Origin: Haloarcula rubra
Lineage (GTDB): Archaea > Halobacteriota > Halobacteria > Halobacteriales > Haloarculaceae
Length of the DNA stretch: 64,000 nt
Reading direction: 5' to 3'
Assembly (NCBI RefSeq): GCF_019599465.1
Contig: NZ_RKLR01000001.1
Coordinates: 434,001 to 498,000, forward strand
The notes below the pieces were generated by a model. It had not been told where the DNA came from. It made no database searches and saw nothing but the letters and a program-made list of their open reading frames with translations. Made by a program: the position numbers and the translations under genes. Shown here piece after piece: positions 17,383-26,192 of the stretch. Numbering within the stretch: the stretch's first letter is position 1; every line of letters starts with the position of its first letter.

Positions 17383-17805
17383 ATGACCGACACTGGGCGC
17401 AAGCGGCCGTGGCTCGCCGCGACGCTCGCCCTGCTCTACCCCGGTTTGGGACACGTCTACCTGCGGGAGTGGCTTCGTGCGGTTCTCTGGTTCGGCCTCG
17501 TCGTCAGCACGTCGATGTTGCTCATCGGTGACGAGGTGGTGGCACCGATTCAGGACGGAGTCACCGTCGACGGCGTCCTCGCCGTCTCGAGAGCGCTGCC
17601 GGTGGAGGTGGCGGTGGCACTGCTCGCCATCAGGGCACTCTCGATGGCCGACGCCTACCTGATGGCGACCCGGGAGAACGAGGCCGCCGAGGTCGTCGAG
17701 GGGGCGAAGTGTCCCAACTGCGGGAAGGAACTCGACGAGGACATCGACTTCTGTCACTGGTGTACGACCGAACTCGAACGGCCGCAGGCGAACCCCGAAC
17801 AGTAA
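17383..17805 (+). CDS. membrane protein with C-terminal zinc ribbon
   Basis: 140 residues: two or three hydrophobic segments (TLALLYPGLGHVYLREW and LWFGLVVSTSMLLIG, then VAVALLAIRALSMADAYL) followed by a cytosolic zinc ribbon CPNC...CHWC with Cys110, 113, 124 and 127. The LYPGLGHVYLREW stretch recalls TM2-type domains. The start at 17383 is supported by GATATAGG about 30 bp upstream. The MFS gene begins 3 bp after its stop, so the two form an operon. Confidence 0.75.
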   Translation: MTDTGRKRPWLAATLALLYPGLGHVYLREWLRAVLWFGLVVSTSMLLIGDEVVAPIQDGVTVDGVLAVSRALPVEVAVALLAIRALSMADAYLMATRENEAAEVVEGAKCPNCGKELDEDIDFCHWCTTELERPQANPEQ

Positions 17806-17808
17806 CGC

Positions 17809-19038
17809 GTGGTTCGGGACGGAGACGCCCGCTGGCTGTTGGTCGGCGTCGCCGCGGCCGTCATGGGTGCGGCCGGCACGTACCAGTTCGTCTGGACGAC
17901 GGTCAGCGGCGCCGTCGGGGCGCGCGTCGGGGCGTCACCGGCCCAACTGGGCACGGTCTTCACGGCCTACGTCGTCGGCCAGACGCTGGTCCAGTTTCCC
18001 GCCGGGAGTGTCAGGGACCGCACCGGCCCACGGCCGGTACTCCTCGCGAGCGCGCTCCTGTTGTTCGTCGGCTACACCGGACTGGCGCTGGCGGAGTCCT
18101 ACGCCGTGGCCGCGGTCACCTACGGCGTCGGGGGACTTGGCTGTGGGAGTGCCTACACCGTCGCGGTCAACACGCCGGTGAAGTGGTTCGACGACCGGCG
18201 CGGCCTCGCGACCGGTGTCGTCACGATGGCCTTCGGCGGGGCCAGCGTCGTCGTCATCCCGCTGGTCGGGGGCCGTATCGAGGCGTCCTACGCCGGGACG
18301 CTCCTCACGCTCGGGGCCGTCGTCGGCCTCGTCGGTCTCGTCGCTGCGTTCGTCGTCCGGGACCCCGACGGGACGAGCGCGAACGCACCGGCGACCCAGA
18401 GCGAGGGGCCGGACTCGACGACGGGCGTCGGGTGGCGGACCGTCGTCCGGACGTGGCAGTTCTGGGTGCTCTTCGGCGTGATGACCGTCGTCAACGGCGT
18501 CGGCCTGATGCTCATCGGGCAGTCGGTGGGCTTTACGACCGGACTGGGCCTCTCGGAAGCGACCGCCACGACCGTCGCCTCCGTCGTCGCACTCGCGGAC
18601 GCCGGCGGCATCGTCGTGATTTCCGGCCTCTCCGACCGGTTCGGCGGCGAGCGAACCGTCGGCGTCTCGCTGGTGCTGTGTGGCGGTTCGCTGGGCGGGG
18701 CGGTGGTGGCCGGCACCGCCGGCGTCGCGCCAGCGTTCGTGCTACTGGTCGGGGCGACGGCGTTCTTCAGGAGTCCGGCCTTCGCCGTCGTCCCGTCGCT
18801 CGTCGGCGAGTACTACGGGCGAGCGCGCTCCTCGGAGAACTACGCGCTCGTCTACTCGTCGAAGGTGCCCGGCGGGGTCTTCGGCGGGACGGTTGCCGGC
18901 GTCATGGTCGCTCGACTCGGGTGGGTCGACTCGTTCGCCATCGGGGCGGGACTGCTCGTGGTCGCCGGCGTCGCGACACTGACGCTCCGACCGGGTGCAC
19001 ATAGCGAGAAGCGGACCGAGACGACCGCAGACGGGTGA
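17809..19038 (+). CDS. MFS transporter (oxalate/formate antiporter-like)
   Basis: 409 residues with 12 predicted membrane helices. MFS signatures include GSVRDRTGPRPVLLAS in the loop between helices 2 and 3 and SGLSDRFGGERTVGVSL at the matching position in the second half. The overall pattern resembles the OFA subfamily, but the substrate is not predictable. The start is a GTG at 17809, three bases after the preceding stop; an in-frame ATG at residue 19 would truncate helix 1. Confidence 0.87.
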   Translation: MVRDGDARWLLVGVAAAVMGAAGTYQFVWTTVSGAVGARVGASPAQLGTVFTAYVVGQTLVQFPAGSVRDRTGPRPVLLASALLLFVGYTGLALAESYAVAAVTYGVGGLGCGSAYTVAVNTPVKWFDDRRGLATGVVTMAFGGASVVVIPLVGGRIEASYAGTLLTLGAVVGLVGLVAAFVVRDPDGTSANAPATQSEGPDSTTGVGWRTVVRTWQFWVLFGVMTVVNGVGLMLIGQSVGFTTGLGLSEATATTVASVVALADAGGIVVISGLSDRFGGERTVGVSLVLCGGSLGGAVVAGTAGVAPAFVLLVGATAFFRSPAFAVVPSLVGEYYGRARSSENYALVYSSKVPGGVFGGTVAGVMVARLGWVDSFAIGAGLLVVAGVATLTLRPGAHSEKRTETTADG

Positions 19039-19099
19039 GAGATTCGCTCGGACCATCGCGTGTCGGCGTGACGAGTCCGTCGCGCCGGCGTGACGAGCG

Positions 19100-20266
19100 T
19101 TACTTCTCGATGATGCTCTCTTCTATCTTCTCGCCGAAGTGTGTCGCCGTGTCCTCGTAGTGGACGAGGATCTCGTCGCCCGGTTCGAGGTCGGTGACCG
19201 CGGTGCGACCGTCGCGGGTGTGGACCTTGATGGTCTCGGCGTTCTGGAGGAGCGTCTCGATGCGGTCGCCGTCCTCGGTCTCGGCCTGCACCCGGAACAT
19301 CGGGCGCTTCTCTATCTTCGCGCGGCCGACGATGGCCTCGCGGGTGTGACCCTGTGCGTCGACTATCTGGACCTCGTCGCCCGACTGCAGTTCCGAGAGG
19401 TACTTCGTCCCACCGTCGGGCGTGCGAACGTAGGCGTGGACCGCGCCGGCGTTGACTCGAAACGGCCTCGAGGCGACGTAGGGCGACTCGGCGGTTTCGG
19501 CGTGGACGAAGAAGAGTCCACGCGCCATCGACCCGACGAGCATCCCCTCGTCGTGTTCCATCAGCGTCCCCGTATCGATGCAGACGCGGTCGGCGGAGCC
19601 GGTCTGTTCGATGGCCGTGACCTCGGCGTACTCCAGTTCGAGTTGCTCGCGGCCCATCTCGTCGCGGACCTCGACGGTCTTTCGAATCTCGTCGACGTCG
19701 TCCGTGTCGAGTAGCACGCCGTCCGCGCCGCGTTCGAGCGTCTCGTAGGCCGTGCGGGCGTCCTCGGCGGAGGTGACCCCGGCGATGAGGTCCGTCTCCT
19801 CGCCGACGCGGGCGATGAGGTTCTCCAGCGGGATTATCTGCCAGTTCTCGCTGACGACGATGGTGTAGTCGGCTTCCGTCGCGACGGCCTCGGCGAACGC
19901 TTCGTAGTCCTCGTCGAAGATACGGACGTAGCCGCCTTCGGGAGCGGCCCCGTTCTGGCGGAGCGCAGAGAGGTCCGCAGAGCCAGAGAAGTCGGACGGC
20001 AGGTCGACGGTGCCGTCGCCCTCGCCGTCCTTGCCCACGACGGTGGCGTCGGCGTTCGACTCCTCGGCCTCGGCCTCCATCACGTGGACGTCCCCGTTCG
20101 TGAAGGCCGCGACGTCGACGGCGCCGAGGTCCTGTACCCGTTCCACGTCGTCTTCGTCGACCAGTACCCAGTCGACCCCGGCCTCCAGACCGGCGGTGAT
20201 GCGCCGCTTTCGCGTCTCCCAGTCGCCGACCTCGTCGTCGGCTTTGAGCCACACGCTTCGTGTCAT
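19100..20266 (-). CDS. 3-dehydroquinate synthase II (archaeal-type)
   Basis: 388 residues starting MTRSVWLKADDEVGDWE. It matches the archaeal DHQ synthase family that converts 2-amino-3,7-dideoxy-D-threo-hept-6-ulosonate to 3-dehydroquinate with NAD, replacing bacterial AroB. Family-like stretches include VVSENWQIIPLENLIA, DRVCIDTGTLMEHDEGMLVGSMARG and PFRVNAGAVHAYV. The partner ADH synthase gene is 1.5 kb upstream on the same strand, but separated by an opposite-strand MinD-like gene, so the two cannot be a simple operon. Confidence 0.93.
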   Translation of the reverse strand: MTRSVWLKADDEVGDWETRKRRITAGLEAGVDWVLVDEDDVERVQDLGAVDVAAFTNGDVHVMEAEAEESNADATVVGKDGEGDGTVDLPSDFSGSADLSALRQNGAAPEGGYVRIFDEDYEAFAEAVATEADYTIVVSENWQIIPLENLIARVGEETDLIAGVTSAEDARTAYETLERGADGVLLDTDDVDEIRKTVEVRDEMGREQLELEYAEVTAIEQTGSADRVCIDTGTLMEHDEGMLVGSMARGLFFVHAETAESPYVASRPFRVNAGAVHAYVRTPDGGTKYLSELQSGDEVQIVDAQGHTREAIVGRAKIEKRPMFRVQAETEDGDRIETLLQNAETIKVHTRDGRTAVTDLEPGDEILVHYEDTATHFGEKIEESIIEK

Positions 20267-20410
20267 ACCGCCACGTCCGCGACGGTGGGGCTTGAACGTG
20301 GCGGAACCTGCAGGCGACCCGGCGACGACCATCAGAAGCGGCCGACGGCCACTGCCGTCGTCGAACGGCGGGTGCCCAATATTCAGGAGTGAAACTGTGG
20401 CCCCTAGAGT

Positions 20411-20427
20411 TATCAGTGAGACTGATA
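20411..20427. promoter_or_regulatory. inverted repeat TATCAG-tgaga-CTGATA upstream of MinD-like gene
   Basis: Perfect 6-bp arms with a 5-bp spacer end about 40 bp before the ATG at 20466, in the 199-bp divergent region between the MinD-like and DHQ synthase genes. It could be an operator. The arms are too AT-rich for a strong terminator. Confidence 0.4.
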
Positions 20428-20465
20428 GACTGTAAACGTAACAGAAGAGTGAACAACTGGTAACA

Positions 20466-21806
20466 ATGGTCACGAATCACGTCTACACGGTGGCGGGGGC
20501 GAAAGGCGGAGTGGGGAAGACGACGACCAGTATCAATCTGGGGGCGGCACTGGCTCAGTCGGGCTACTCGACAGTCACCGTCGAACTGGACCTCGCGATG
20601 GCGAACCTCGTCGACTTCCTCGAGATAGACATCGACGTGACCGAGGCGACCACGCTCCACGACGTCCTCGCCGGCGACGCCGACGTAGAGGACGCAATCT
20701 ACGAGACCGACACCGGCCTCTCGGTGGTGCCCAGCGGAACGGACCTCGCGGGCTACGCCGGGACGGACCTCGACCGACTGCCCGAAGTCGTCGAGACGCT
20801 CCGGTGGCACCACGACGTGGTCCTCCTCGACACCCCGGCGGGCCTGAGCGAAGAGACGATGCGACCGATACAGTTGGCCGACGACGTCCTCCTCGTCTCG
20901 ACGCCGCGCGTGGCGTCGATACGCAACGTCCGGAACACGCTGGAACTGGCCGACCGCGTGGACACCGAGGTGCGTGGCCTCGTCCTGACGAAGTCCGGGA
21001 CCGGCGCCTCGCCGGGTGCCGACCGAATCGCCGAGTTCCTCGACGTCGAGTTGCTCGGGCACGTCCCGGAGGACGACGCCGTCCCCCACTCGCAGGACAA
21101 AGGGATGCCGGTCATCTCGAACGCGCCGAAGAGCGGCGCGGCTATCGCCTATCGGAAGATATCGAGGCAACTGGTCGAGCACCCCCCGGCGCCGGACGCG
21201 ACGGCGAGCACTGCCGACCCAGCGGAGCGGGAGGAAGCCCGGGACGTCGACCAGACCGACGGTGAAGCCCCGGACGGGCAGGCCGCTGTATCCGGGGAGT
21301 ACGGTCGAGCGGTGACGGTCGGTGCCACGGAGTCGGACCCGGACGAGCAATCGGGGCAGCAGCGGTCGCCCGTAGACGAGTCGGCGGCCGCGGGCCCCGA
21401 CTCTCAGTCGAGCGACGCGGAGCGAGACGACGGCGTCACACCCTCGGGCGACGAACCGTCCGCAGGGGAGGCCGTGGCCGACGAACCCGAGCCACCACGC
21501 CCGACGGACACCGAGGAACCGGCCCGCGACGAGGCGACCGCCGACGGCGGGGCACCGACCGCCCCGTCGAACGAGGCGGCGCAAACGTCAGAGAGCGACG
21601 ATACCGGCGACCAAACCAGCCAGTCCACCCCTGCTGACGGGACGACCGGCGACGAGACGACTGCCAGCGAGTCGAGCCACGCCGAGCAGTCGACCAGTGC
21701 AGAGACGGCAGCGGCTGGCGAGAAAGAGCGTGCGGCAGAGAGCGAGACGACCGAAAGCGACGACAAGTCGCTCGGCGCCCAGATACGGTCGCTGTTCGGG
21801 TTCTAG
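20466..21806 (+). CDS. MinD/ParA-family ATPase with long acidic tail
   Basis: 446 residues. Residues 1-240 are a MinD-type ATPase: P-loop GAKGGVGKTT at 11-20 with deviant Lys13, VELDLAMANL near 39-48, and LLDTPAGLSEET near 120-131. Residues 245-433 are a low-complexity acidic, Ser/Thr/Ala-rich tail, and the last 12 residues (SLGAQIRSLFGF) form a short amphipathic segment reminiscent of the membrane-targeting helix of MinD. Archaeal MinD proteins act in positioning at the membrane; the cargo here is unknown. It lies between two shikimate genes on the opposite strand and overlaps the ADH synthase stop by 4 bp. Confidence 0.88.
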   Translation: MVTNHVYTVAGAKGGVGKTTTSINLGAALAQSGYSTVTVELDLAMANLVDFLEIDIDVTEATTLHDVLAGDADVEDAIYETDTGLSVVPSGTDLAGYAGTDLDRLPEVVETLRWHHDVVLLDTPAGLSEETMRPIQLADDVLLVSTPRVASIRNVRNTLELADRVDTEVRGLVLTKSGTGASPGADRIAEFLDVELLGHVPEDDAVPHSQDKGMPVISNAPKSGAAIAYRKISRQLVEHPPAPDATASTADPAEREEARDVDQTDGEAPDGQAAVSGEYGRAVTVGATESDPDEQSGQQRSPVDESAAAGPDSQSSDAERDDGVTPSGDEPSAGEAVADEPEPPRPTDTEEPARDEATADGGAPTAPSNEAAQTSESDDTGDQTSQSTPADGTTGDETTASESSHAEQSTSAETAAAGEKERAAESETTESDDKSLGAQIRSLFGF

Positions 21807-22606
21807 GCCTCGACGGCGAGGCCGGCCTCGTGGAGGGCGTCGACGGCGTCGGCGTCGTCGTGGACGACGCTGGCGACGGCCCGCGTGATCTTCTCGGGGT
21901 CCTCGTGCTGGAAGATGGAGCGCCCCATCGAGACGCCGGCGGCGCCGGCGTCGACCGCGCCGCGGACCATGTCGAGTGTCTCCTCGTCGGTGCCCTTCGC
22001 GCCGCCGGCGATGACGACCGGGAGCGAGGTGGACTCGACGACGTGCTGGAAGCTCTCGGCGTCGCCGGTGTACCCCGTCTTCACGACGTCGGACCCGAGT
22101 TCCTCCGCGAGTCGGACGGCGTGGCCGACGTACTGGTTGTAGTCGTCGGCCTCGGGGTCGATGTCCGGGCCGCGAGCGTAGGCCATCGCCAGCACCGGCA
22201 GGCCGTAGCGTTCGGCCTCGCTGGTCAGGTCCGAGAGCGCGGCGATCTGCTCGCGCTCGTACTTACTGCCGACGTTGATGTGGAAGGAGACGGCGTCGGC
22301 GCCGGCGCGGATGGCGTCCTCTACGGTCCCGGTCTGGCGCTTGTCGTTCTCGTCCGGGCCGATAGTCGTCGACCCGTTGAGGTGGACGATGTAGCCCGCG
22401 TCGTTCTTGTTCGGGTGGACGCGGTCGGCGATGCCCCGCTGGGTGAGGACGGCGTCGGCGCCGCCGCGCGTGATAGCGTCGATGGTCGATTCGATGTCTT
22501 TGAGCCCCGTTACGGCGCCCATGGTGATACCGTGGTCCATCGGGACGACGACGTACTGCCCGTCTGTCCCGATGCGTTCGAGTCGTGCGCGTGTCCCTGC
22601 GTTCAT
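21803..22606 (-). CDS. 2-amino-3,7-dideoxy-D-threo-hept-6-ulosonate (ADH) synthase
   Basis: 267 residues of the DeoC/FbaB aldolase family. PMDHGITMG at 22-30 and the Schiff-base Lys176 in DVVKTGYTG are the active-site signatures; VIAGGAKG and GVSMGRSIFQ form the phosphate-binding end. Archaea use this enzyme for the first step of the alternative shikimate pathway, and the paralogous class I fructose-bisphosphate aldolase has the same fold. Location right after trpA and near DHQ synthase II favours ADH synthase. It starts 26 bp after the trpA stop, so it is probably the fourth gene of the trpCBA operon. Confidence 0.87.
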   Translation of the reverse strand: MNAGTRARLERIGTDGQYVVVPMDHGITMGAVTGLKDIESTIDAITRGGADAVLTQRGIADRVHPNKNDAGYIVHLNGSTTIGPDENDKRQTGTVEDAIRAGADAVSFHINVGSKYEREQIAALSDLTSEAERYGLPVLAMAYARGPDIDPEADDYNQYVGHAVRLAEELGSDVVKTGYTGDAESFQHVVESTSLPVVIAGGAKGTDEETLDMVRGAVDAGAAGVSMGRSIFQHEDPEKITRAVASVVHDDADAVDALHEAGLAVEA

Positions 22607-22632
22607 GATATGCGAGAGTGTGGCAAGAACGA

Positions 22633-23511
22633 TTATGTGCGTTCCGGTTGCGGCCGTTCCTGTGCCCCGCGAACTGCGCCCTGCTTGAGTTCGCGAGCGA
22701 GTGATTCGAGACGGTCGGCGACCGCCTCGGTCGAATCGCCGTCCTCGTGGCCCTCGGCGACGATGTCGACCAGCGCGGACCCGACGATGACGCCGTCGGC
22801 ACCGGCGGCCACGATCTCCTCGGCGTGCTCGCCGGTCTTGATGCCGAACCCGACGGCCTTGGGCACGTCCCAGTCCGAGAGGCGGGCCAGCGACGCCTCC
22901 GTGGCGTCGTCGACGTCGTCTCGCGCGCCGGTGACGCCCAGACGGGCCTGCACGTAGACGTAGCCGGATACCTGTTCCATCATGCGTTCGAGGCGGTCCC
23001 CCCGCGTCGTCGGCGCGACGATGAACACGAGGTCCAGTCCGAACTCGTCGCAGGCCTCGCGGAGCGGTCCGGCCTCCTCGGCGGGCAGGTCCGGGACGAC
23101 GAACCCCTCGATGCCCACCTCGGCGGCCTTCTCGACGAAGGGGCGGGGGCCTTCCTGGCTCGCGGTGTCACCGCTCGCCGTTCCCGAGTCGCTCCGCGAC
23201 TCGCTGTCCCCGTACTGGTAGATGAGGTTGTAGTAGGTCATGCAGACGAGCGGGACGTCCACGTCGAGGTCTTCGACGAACTCGAAGAAGCGGTCGGGGG
23301 TCATCCCCGACTCCAGCGACCGGACGATGGCGTCCTGAATCGTCTTGCCCTCGGCGATTGGTTCCGAGAACGGCAGACCGAGTTCGATGACGTCGGCCCC
23401 GCCCTCTGCGAGCGCTTCGACGTAGGCGAGCGAGTCCTCGTAGTTCGGGTCGCCGGCGGCGAGATACGGCACGAAGGCCGGTTCGTCCGCGAAGGCGCGT
23501 TCCAGCCCCAT
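22633..23511 (-). CDS. trpA: tryptophan synthase alpha subunit
   Basis: 292 residues, somewhat longer than the usual ~260-270. The TIM barrel cleaves indole-3-glycerol phosphate. Catalytic Glu43 in VIELGLPFS and Asp60 in TIQD are present, as are the phosphate-site segments near the C-terminus. Residues about 101-122 (starting [10 protein letters not shown]) are an inserted, low-complexity loop that coincides at the DNA level with a stem-loop repeat also seen in trpB and between scpA and smc. The start overlaps the trpB stop by one base, the usual coupled arrangement. Confidence 0.96.
   Translation of the reverse strand: MGLERAFADEPAFVPYLAAGDPNYEDSLAYVEALAEGGADVIELGLPFSEPIAEGKTIQDAIVRSLESGMTPDRFFEFVEDLDVDVPLVCMTYYNLIYQYGDSESRSDSGTASGDTASQEGPRPFVEKAAEVGIEGFVVPDLPAEEAGPLREACDEFGLDLVFIVAPTTRGDRLERMMEQVSGYVYVQARLGVTGARDDVDDATEASLARLSDWDVPKAVGFGIKTGEHAEEIVAAGADGVIVGSALVDIVAEGHEDGDSTEAVADRLESLARELKQGAVRGAQERPQPERT
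23159..23202. repeat. stem-loop repeat inside trpA coding sequence
   Basis: On the plus strand, a 30-bp part (CTCGCGGTGTCACCGCTCG followed by a run ending in TTCCCGAG) is nearly the same as the core of the repeats at 59298 and 59370. It is followed at once by the inverted repeat GAGTCGC-tcc-GCGACTC. The whole element lies in the part of trpA that encodes the extra loop, and the reading frame is kept. Confidence 0.6.
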
Positions 23512-24824
23512 CAGATGCCACCCCCGCCGACGCGGTTCAGGATAGACATGTCGGGCGCGATGTCGAGGTCACGCTTGCTCGTCTCCTCGATGACGGTTTC
23601 GAGGTCCTTGTCGCCGCGGCCGGAGACGTTCACGACGACGGTGTCGCCCAGTTCGTCGTGATTTTCTTCGAGGTAGCCGAAGGCGTGCGCTGTCTCGAGC
23701 GCCGGGATGACGCCCTCGTCCTGCGAGAGGCGGTGGAAAGCTTCGAGCGCCGCGTCGTCGTCGACGTTGACCGGCGTCACGCGGCCTTCGTCGACGAGGT
23801 GGGCGAGTTCGGGCCCGACGCCGGCGTAGTCGAGTCCCGCGGAGACGGAGTGAGACTCCATAATCTGACCGTCCGAATCCTGCAGGAGTTTCGTCCGCGC
23901 GCCGTGGAGGACGCCCTCGTCCCCCGTCGAGAGGGTCGCGGAGTTGGGGGCGACGCCCTTCTCCTCGTCGACGGTGAGCGAGGAGCCACCGGCCTCGACG
24001 GCGACGAGGTCGACTCGCCCTCGCGGCTCGTCGCCGCTCGGGTTCTTCGCGGAACTACGTTCCGCGCCATCGTCGGAGACGAACTCGGCGAACGCGCCCA
24101 TCGTGTTCGACCCGCCGCCGGCGCAGGCGACGACCGAATCCGGGAGACCGCCCGTCTTCTCGATGGCCTGCTCGCGGGCCTCCTCGGAGATGACCGCCTG
24201 GAAGTCCCGGACCATCTTCGGGAACGGGTGCGGGCCGACGATGCTCCCGATGACGTAGTGGGTGTTCTCGACGGTAGTCGCCCAGTCCCGCATCGTCTCG
24301 GAGATGGCCTCCTTCAGCGTCCCGCGCCCGACCGTGACGGGGTTGACCTCCGCGCCGTTGATGCGCATCCGGAAGACGTTGGGTCGCTGGCGCGCGATGT
24401 CCGTCTCGCCCATGTAAATCTCGCAGGGCATGTCGAGATGTGCGGCAGCCATCGCCGTCGCGGTGCCGTGCTGTCCGGCGCCGGTCTCGGCGATGATGCG
24501 CTCTTTGCCCATGTACTTCGCCAGCAGGACCTGCCCGAGCGCGTTGTTGAGTTTGTGTGCGCCGCCGTGGAGCAGGTCCTCCCGTTTGAGGTAGACGTCC
24601 GTGTCGTACCGGGCCGAGAGTTGCTCGGCGTACTGGAGCGGGGTCGGCCGACCCCCGAAGTCCGCCAGACGCTCCCGGAACTCGTCCATGAAGCCGTCTT
24701 CGTTCTCCAATACGTACCGTCCGTAGGCGTCGGCTAACTCCTCGATAGCCGGCATCAGTGCCTCGGGAACGTACTGTCCGCCGTACTCGCCGAACTTGGG
24801 GTCGTGTGCGTCGTCAGTGCTCAT
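23511..24824 (-). CDS. trpB: tryptophan synthase beta subunit
   Basis: 437 residues. The PLP Lys91 sits in [12 protein letters not shown], and the phosphate cradle [10 protein letters not shown] and REDLLHGG are as expected, so this is the standard TrpB1 form that pairs with TrpA. It uses indole and serine to make tryptophan. Residues roughly 253-268 ([14 protein letters not shown]) are an extra low-complexity loop that coincides with a stem-loop repeat in the DNA. It is the middle gene of trpCBA; its start overlaps the trpC stop. Confidence 0.97.
   Translation of the reverse strand: MSTDDAHDPKFGEYGGQYVPEALMPAIEELADAYGRYVLENEDGFMDEFRERLADFGGRPTPLQYAEQLSARYDTDVYLKREDLLHGGAHKLNNALGQVLLAKYMGKERIIAETGAGQHGTATAMAAAHLDMPCEIYMGETDIARQRPNVFRMRINGAEVNPVTVGRGTLKEAISETMRDWATTVENTHYVIGSIVGPHPFPKMVRDFQAVISEEAREQAIEKTGGLPDSVVACAGGGSNTMGAFAEFVSDDGAERSSAKNPSGDEPRGRVDLVAVEAGGSSLTVDEEKGVAPNSATLSTGDEGVLHGARTKLLQDSDGQIMESHSVSAGLDYAGVGPELAHLVDEGRVTPVNVDDDAALEAFHRLSQDEGVIPALETAHAFGYLEENHDELGDTVVVNVSGRGDKDLETVIEETSKRDLDIAPDMSILNRVGGGGI
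24020..24065. repeat. stem-loop repeat inside trpB coding sequence
   Basis: A diverged copy of the same two-part design as in trpA: CTCGCGGCTCGTCGCCGCTCG followed by GGTTC, then the inverted repeat GCGGAAC-tac-GTTCCGC with 7-bp arms and a 3-bp spacer. It encodes the extra TrpB loop in frame. Confidence 0.5.
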
Positions 24825-25612
24825 GTCTGTGTCTCCGCGTCTGTCAGTCGTCGCGTGTTCTCGGCCACGTCCGAGTCGCCGCCGTGGTCCATGATGGCCG
24901 ACCCGACGAGCAGTGCGTCGGCGCCGGCCGCGCGCATCCGTGCGACGTCGTCCGCTGTTCCTATGCCGCTTTCCGCAATGAGGGTGACGCTCTCGGGGGC
25001 CGCCTCGGCCGCCCGCGGGAACGTCTCGAGGTCGACCTCGAGTTTGGCTAGGTCGCGGTTGTTCACGCCGACGACGTCGGCGCCCGCGTCGACCGCCCGC
25101 CGGACCTCGTCTGCGGTGTGGGCCTCGACGAGCACCTGAAAGCCGCGCTCCCGGGCCGCCGAGAGCAGGGTCTCGAGGTCGTCGGTCCCGTCCTCGTCCA
25201 GAAACCGGACGATGAGGAGGACGACGTCCGCCTCGACCACGTCCAGTTGGGCCTCGTGGAGCACGAAGTCCTTCCGGAGGACGGGCACGTCGACGGCCGC
25301 TCGCACCCGTGCCAGCGTCTCGGCGGACCCGCCGAAGTGGTCGGGTTCGGTCAACACCGAGAGTGCCGCCGCGCCCCCAGCGACCATCTGTTCGGCCAGT
25401 TCGACGGGGTCGTCGGTTCGCTCGCCGTCGGCGGTCGGACTCGTGGGCTTGACCTCCGCGATGATGGGAACGCAGCCGTCGGCCGCCGCCGCTTCGAAGG
25501 CGTCGGTGAGCGACCGCGCCTCAACGGCGACCCGGTCGCCCCCACCCCCTCGCTCGCGTGCCGCCGCGAGTATCGACTCGACTTCCTGTGCCAGTCCCGC
25601 ATCGGATTCCAT
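24821..25612 (-). CDS. trpC: indole-3-glycerol-phosphate synthase
   Basis: 263 residues of the TrpC TIM barrel. Recognisable elements are [11 protein letters not shown] near 50-60 (the catalytic Lys in EVKP), [29 protein letters not shown] and [16 protein letters not shown]. It makes indole-3-glycerol phosphate, the TrpA substrate. It is the first gene of the minus-strand operon trpC-trpB-trpA-ADH synthase, with a 4-bp overlap to trpB. Its promoter region carries two TGTACA-like hexamers. Confidence 0.96.
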   Translation of the reverse strand: MESDAGLAQEVESILAAARERGGGGDRVAVEARSLTDAFEAAAADGCVPIIAEVKPTSPTADGERTDDPVELAEQMVAGGAAALSVLTEPDHFGGSAETLARVRAAVDVPVLRKDFVLHEAQLDVVEADVVLLIVRFLDEDGTDDLETLLSAARERGFQVLVEAHTADEVRRAVDAGADVVGVNNRDLAKLEVDLETFPRAAEAAPESVTLIAESGIGTADDVARMRAAGADALLVGSAIMDHGGDSDVAENTRRLTDAETQT

Positions 25613-25625
25613 TACTGAACATTAA

Positions 25626-25641
25626 CGTACAGAAGTGTACA
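25626..25641. promoter_or_regulatory. two TGTACA-like hexamers in trpC promoter
   Basis: CGTACA at 25626-25631 and TGTACA at 25636-25641 have centres 10 bp apart, one helical turn, and lie 14-29 bp upstream of the trpC ATG, overlapping the expected TATA position (TTATGTA on the minus strand). TGTACA is the TRP-box sequence bound by TrpY in Methanothermobacter. The assignment to tryptophan control here is inference. Confidence 0.5.
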
Positions 25642-25702
25642 TAAGTGTTGTCGTCGTCGCCCGGTGCCAATCTTGAAGGCCCGACCGGCCCTCGACACCG
25701 CT

Positions 25703-26173
25703 ATGGAGACTCCGACGAGTGATGCAGGCATCTACGCCCGGGAGTCGGCGTACCTCGACCGGTTCGTCCAGTTCGGCGAGGCGGGCGACCGGGTCATCTC
25801 CCTCTCGTTCCCGACGGCACCCGAGGCTGACAGTCGGGCGGACCACGCGCTCCTGGACCGCATCGAGGACTACCTCAACGGCGCCGAGGACGACTTCGCC
25901 GACGTGACCGTCGGCCTGACGGTGCCGACGGGGCAGCGAAAAGTCCTCGAAGCCGTCCGGGAGATTCCCTACGGCGAGGACGCGACCGTCGAACAGGTGG
26001 CCCGGATGACCGCCGACATCGACCCGAGCGAACAGGACGACCTGACGCAGGTCCGCGAGGCGCTGGCGGCCAATCCCGTCCCACTGCTGATTCCCGACCA
26101 CCGGGTTCGGGACGGTCCCAGCGCGGCGCCACCCCCGGTCGAACAGAAGTTGCGGGCCGTCGAGGGACTCTGA
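25703..26173 (+). CDS. alkyltransferase-like (Ogt/MGMT-family) protein lacking the catalytic cysteine
   Basis: 156 residues. The C-terminal half matches the DNA-binding domain of O6-alkylguanine-DNA alkyltransferases: VREIPYGEDATVEQVARM at about 85-102 and NPVPLLIPDHRV at 124-135. The invariant PCHRV is PDHRV here, with Asp132 replacing the alkyl-accepting Cys, so it cannot work by the usual suicide transfer. Alkyltransferase-like proteins, which flag lesions for excision repair, usually have Trp at this site. The ATG at 25703 was chosen over the upstream GTG at 25664, which lies in the promoter region. Confidence 0.8.
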   Translation: METPTSDAGIYARESAYLDRFVQFGEAGDRVISLSFPTAPEADSRADHALLDRIEDYLNGAEDDFADVTVGLTVPTGQRKVLEAVREIPYGEDATVEQVARMTADIDPSEQDDLTQVREALAANPVPLLIPDHRVRDGPSAAPPPVEQKLRAVEGL

Positions 26174-26192
26174 CGGCGGCGGTCGGCACTGT

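Noticed and set aside
18852-21584. 910-codon minus-strand open frame
   Set aside because: It runs antisense or out of frame across DHQ synthase, MinD-like and MFS genes. Its translation is Arg/Gly-rich without any domain, the usual shadow in GC-rich DNA.
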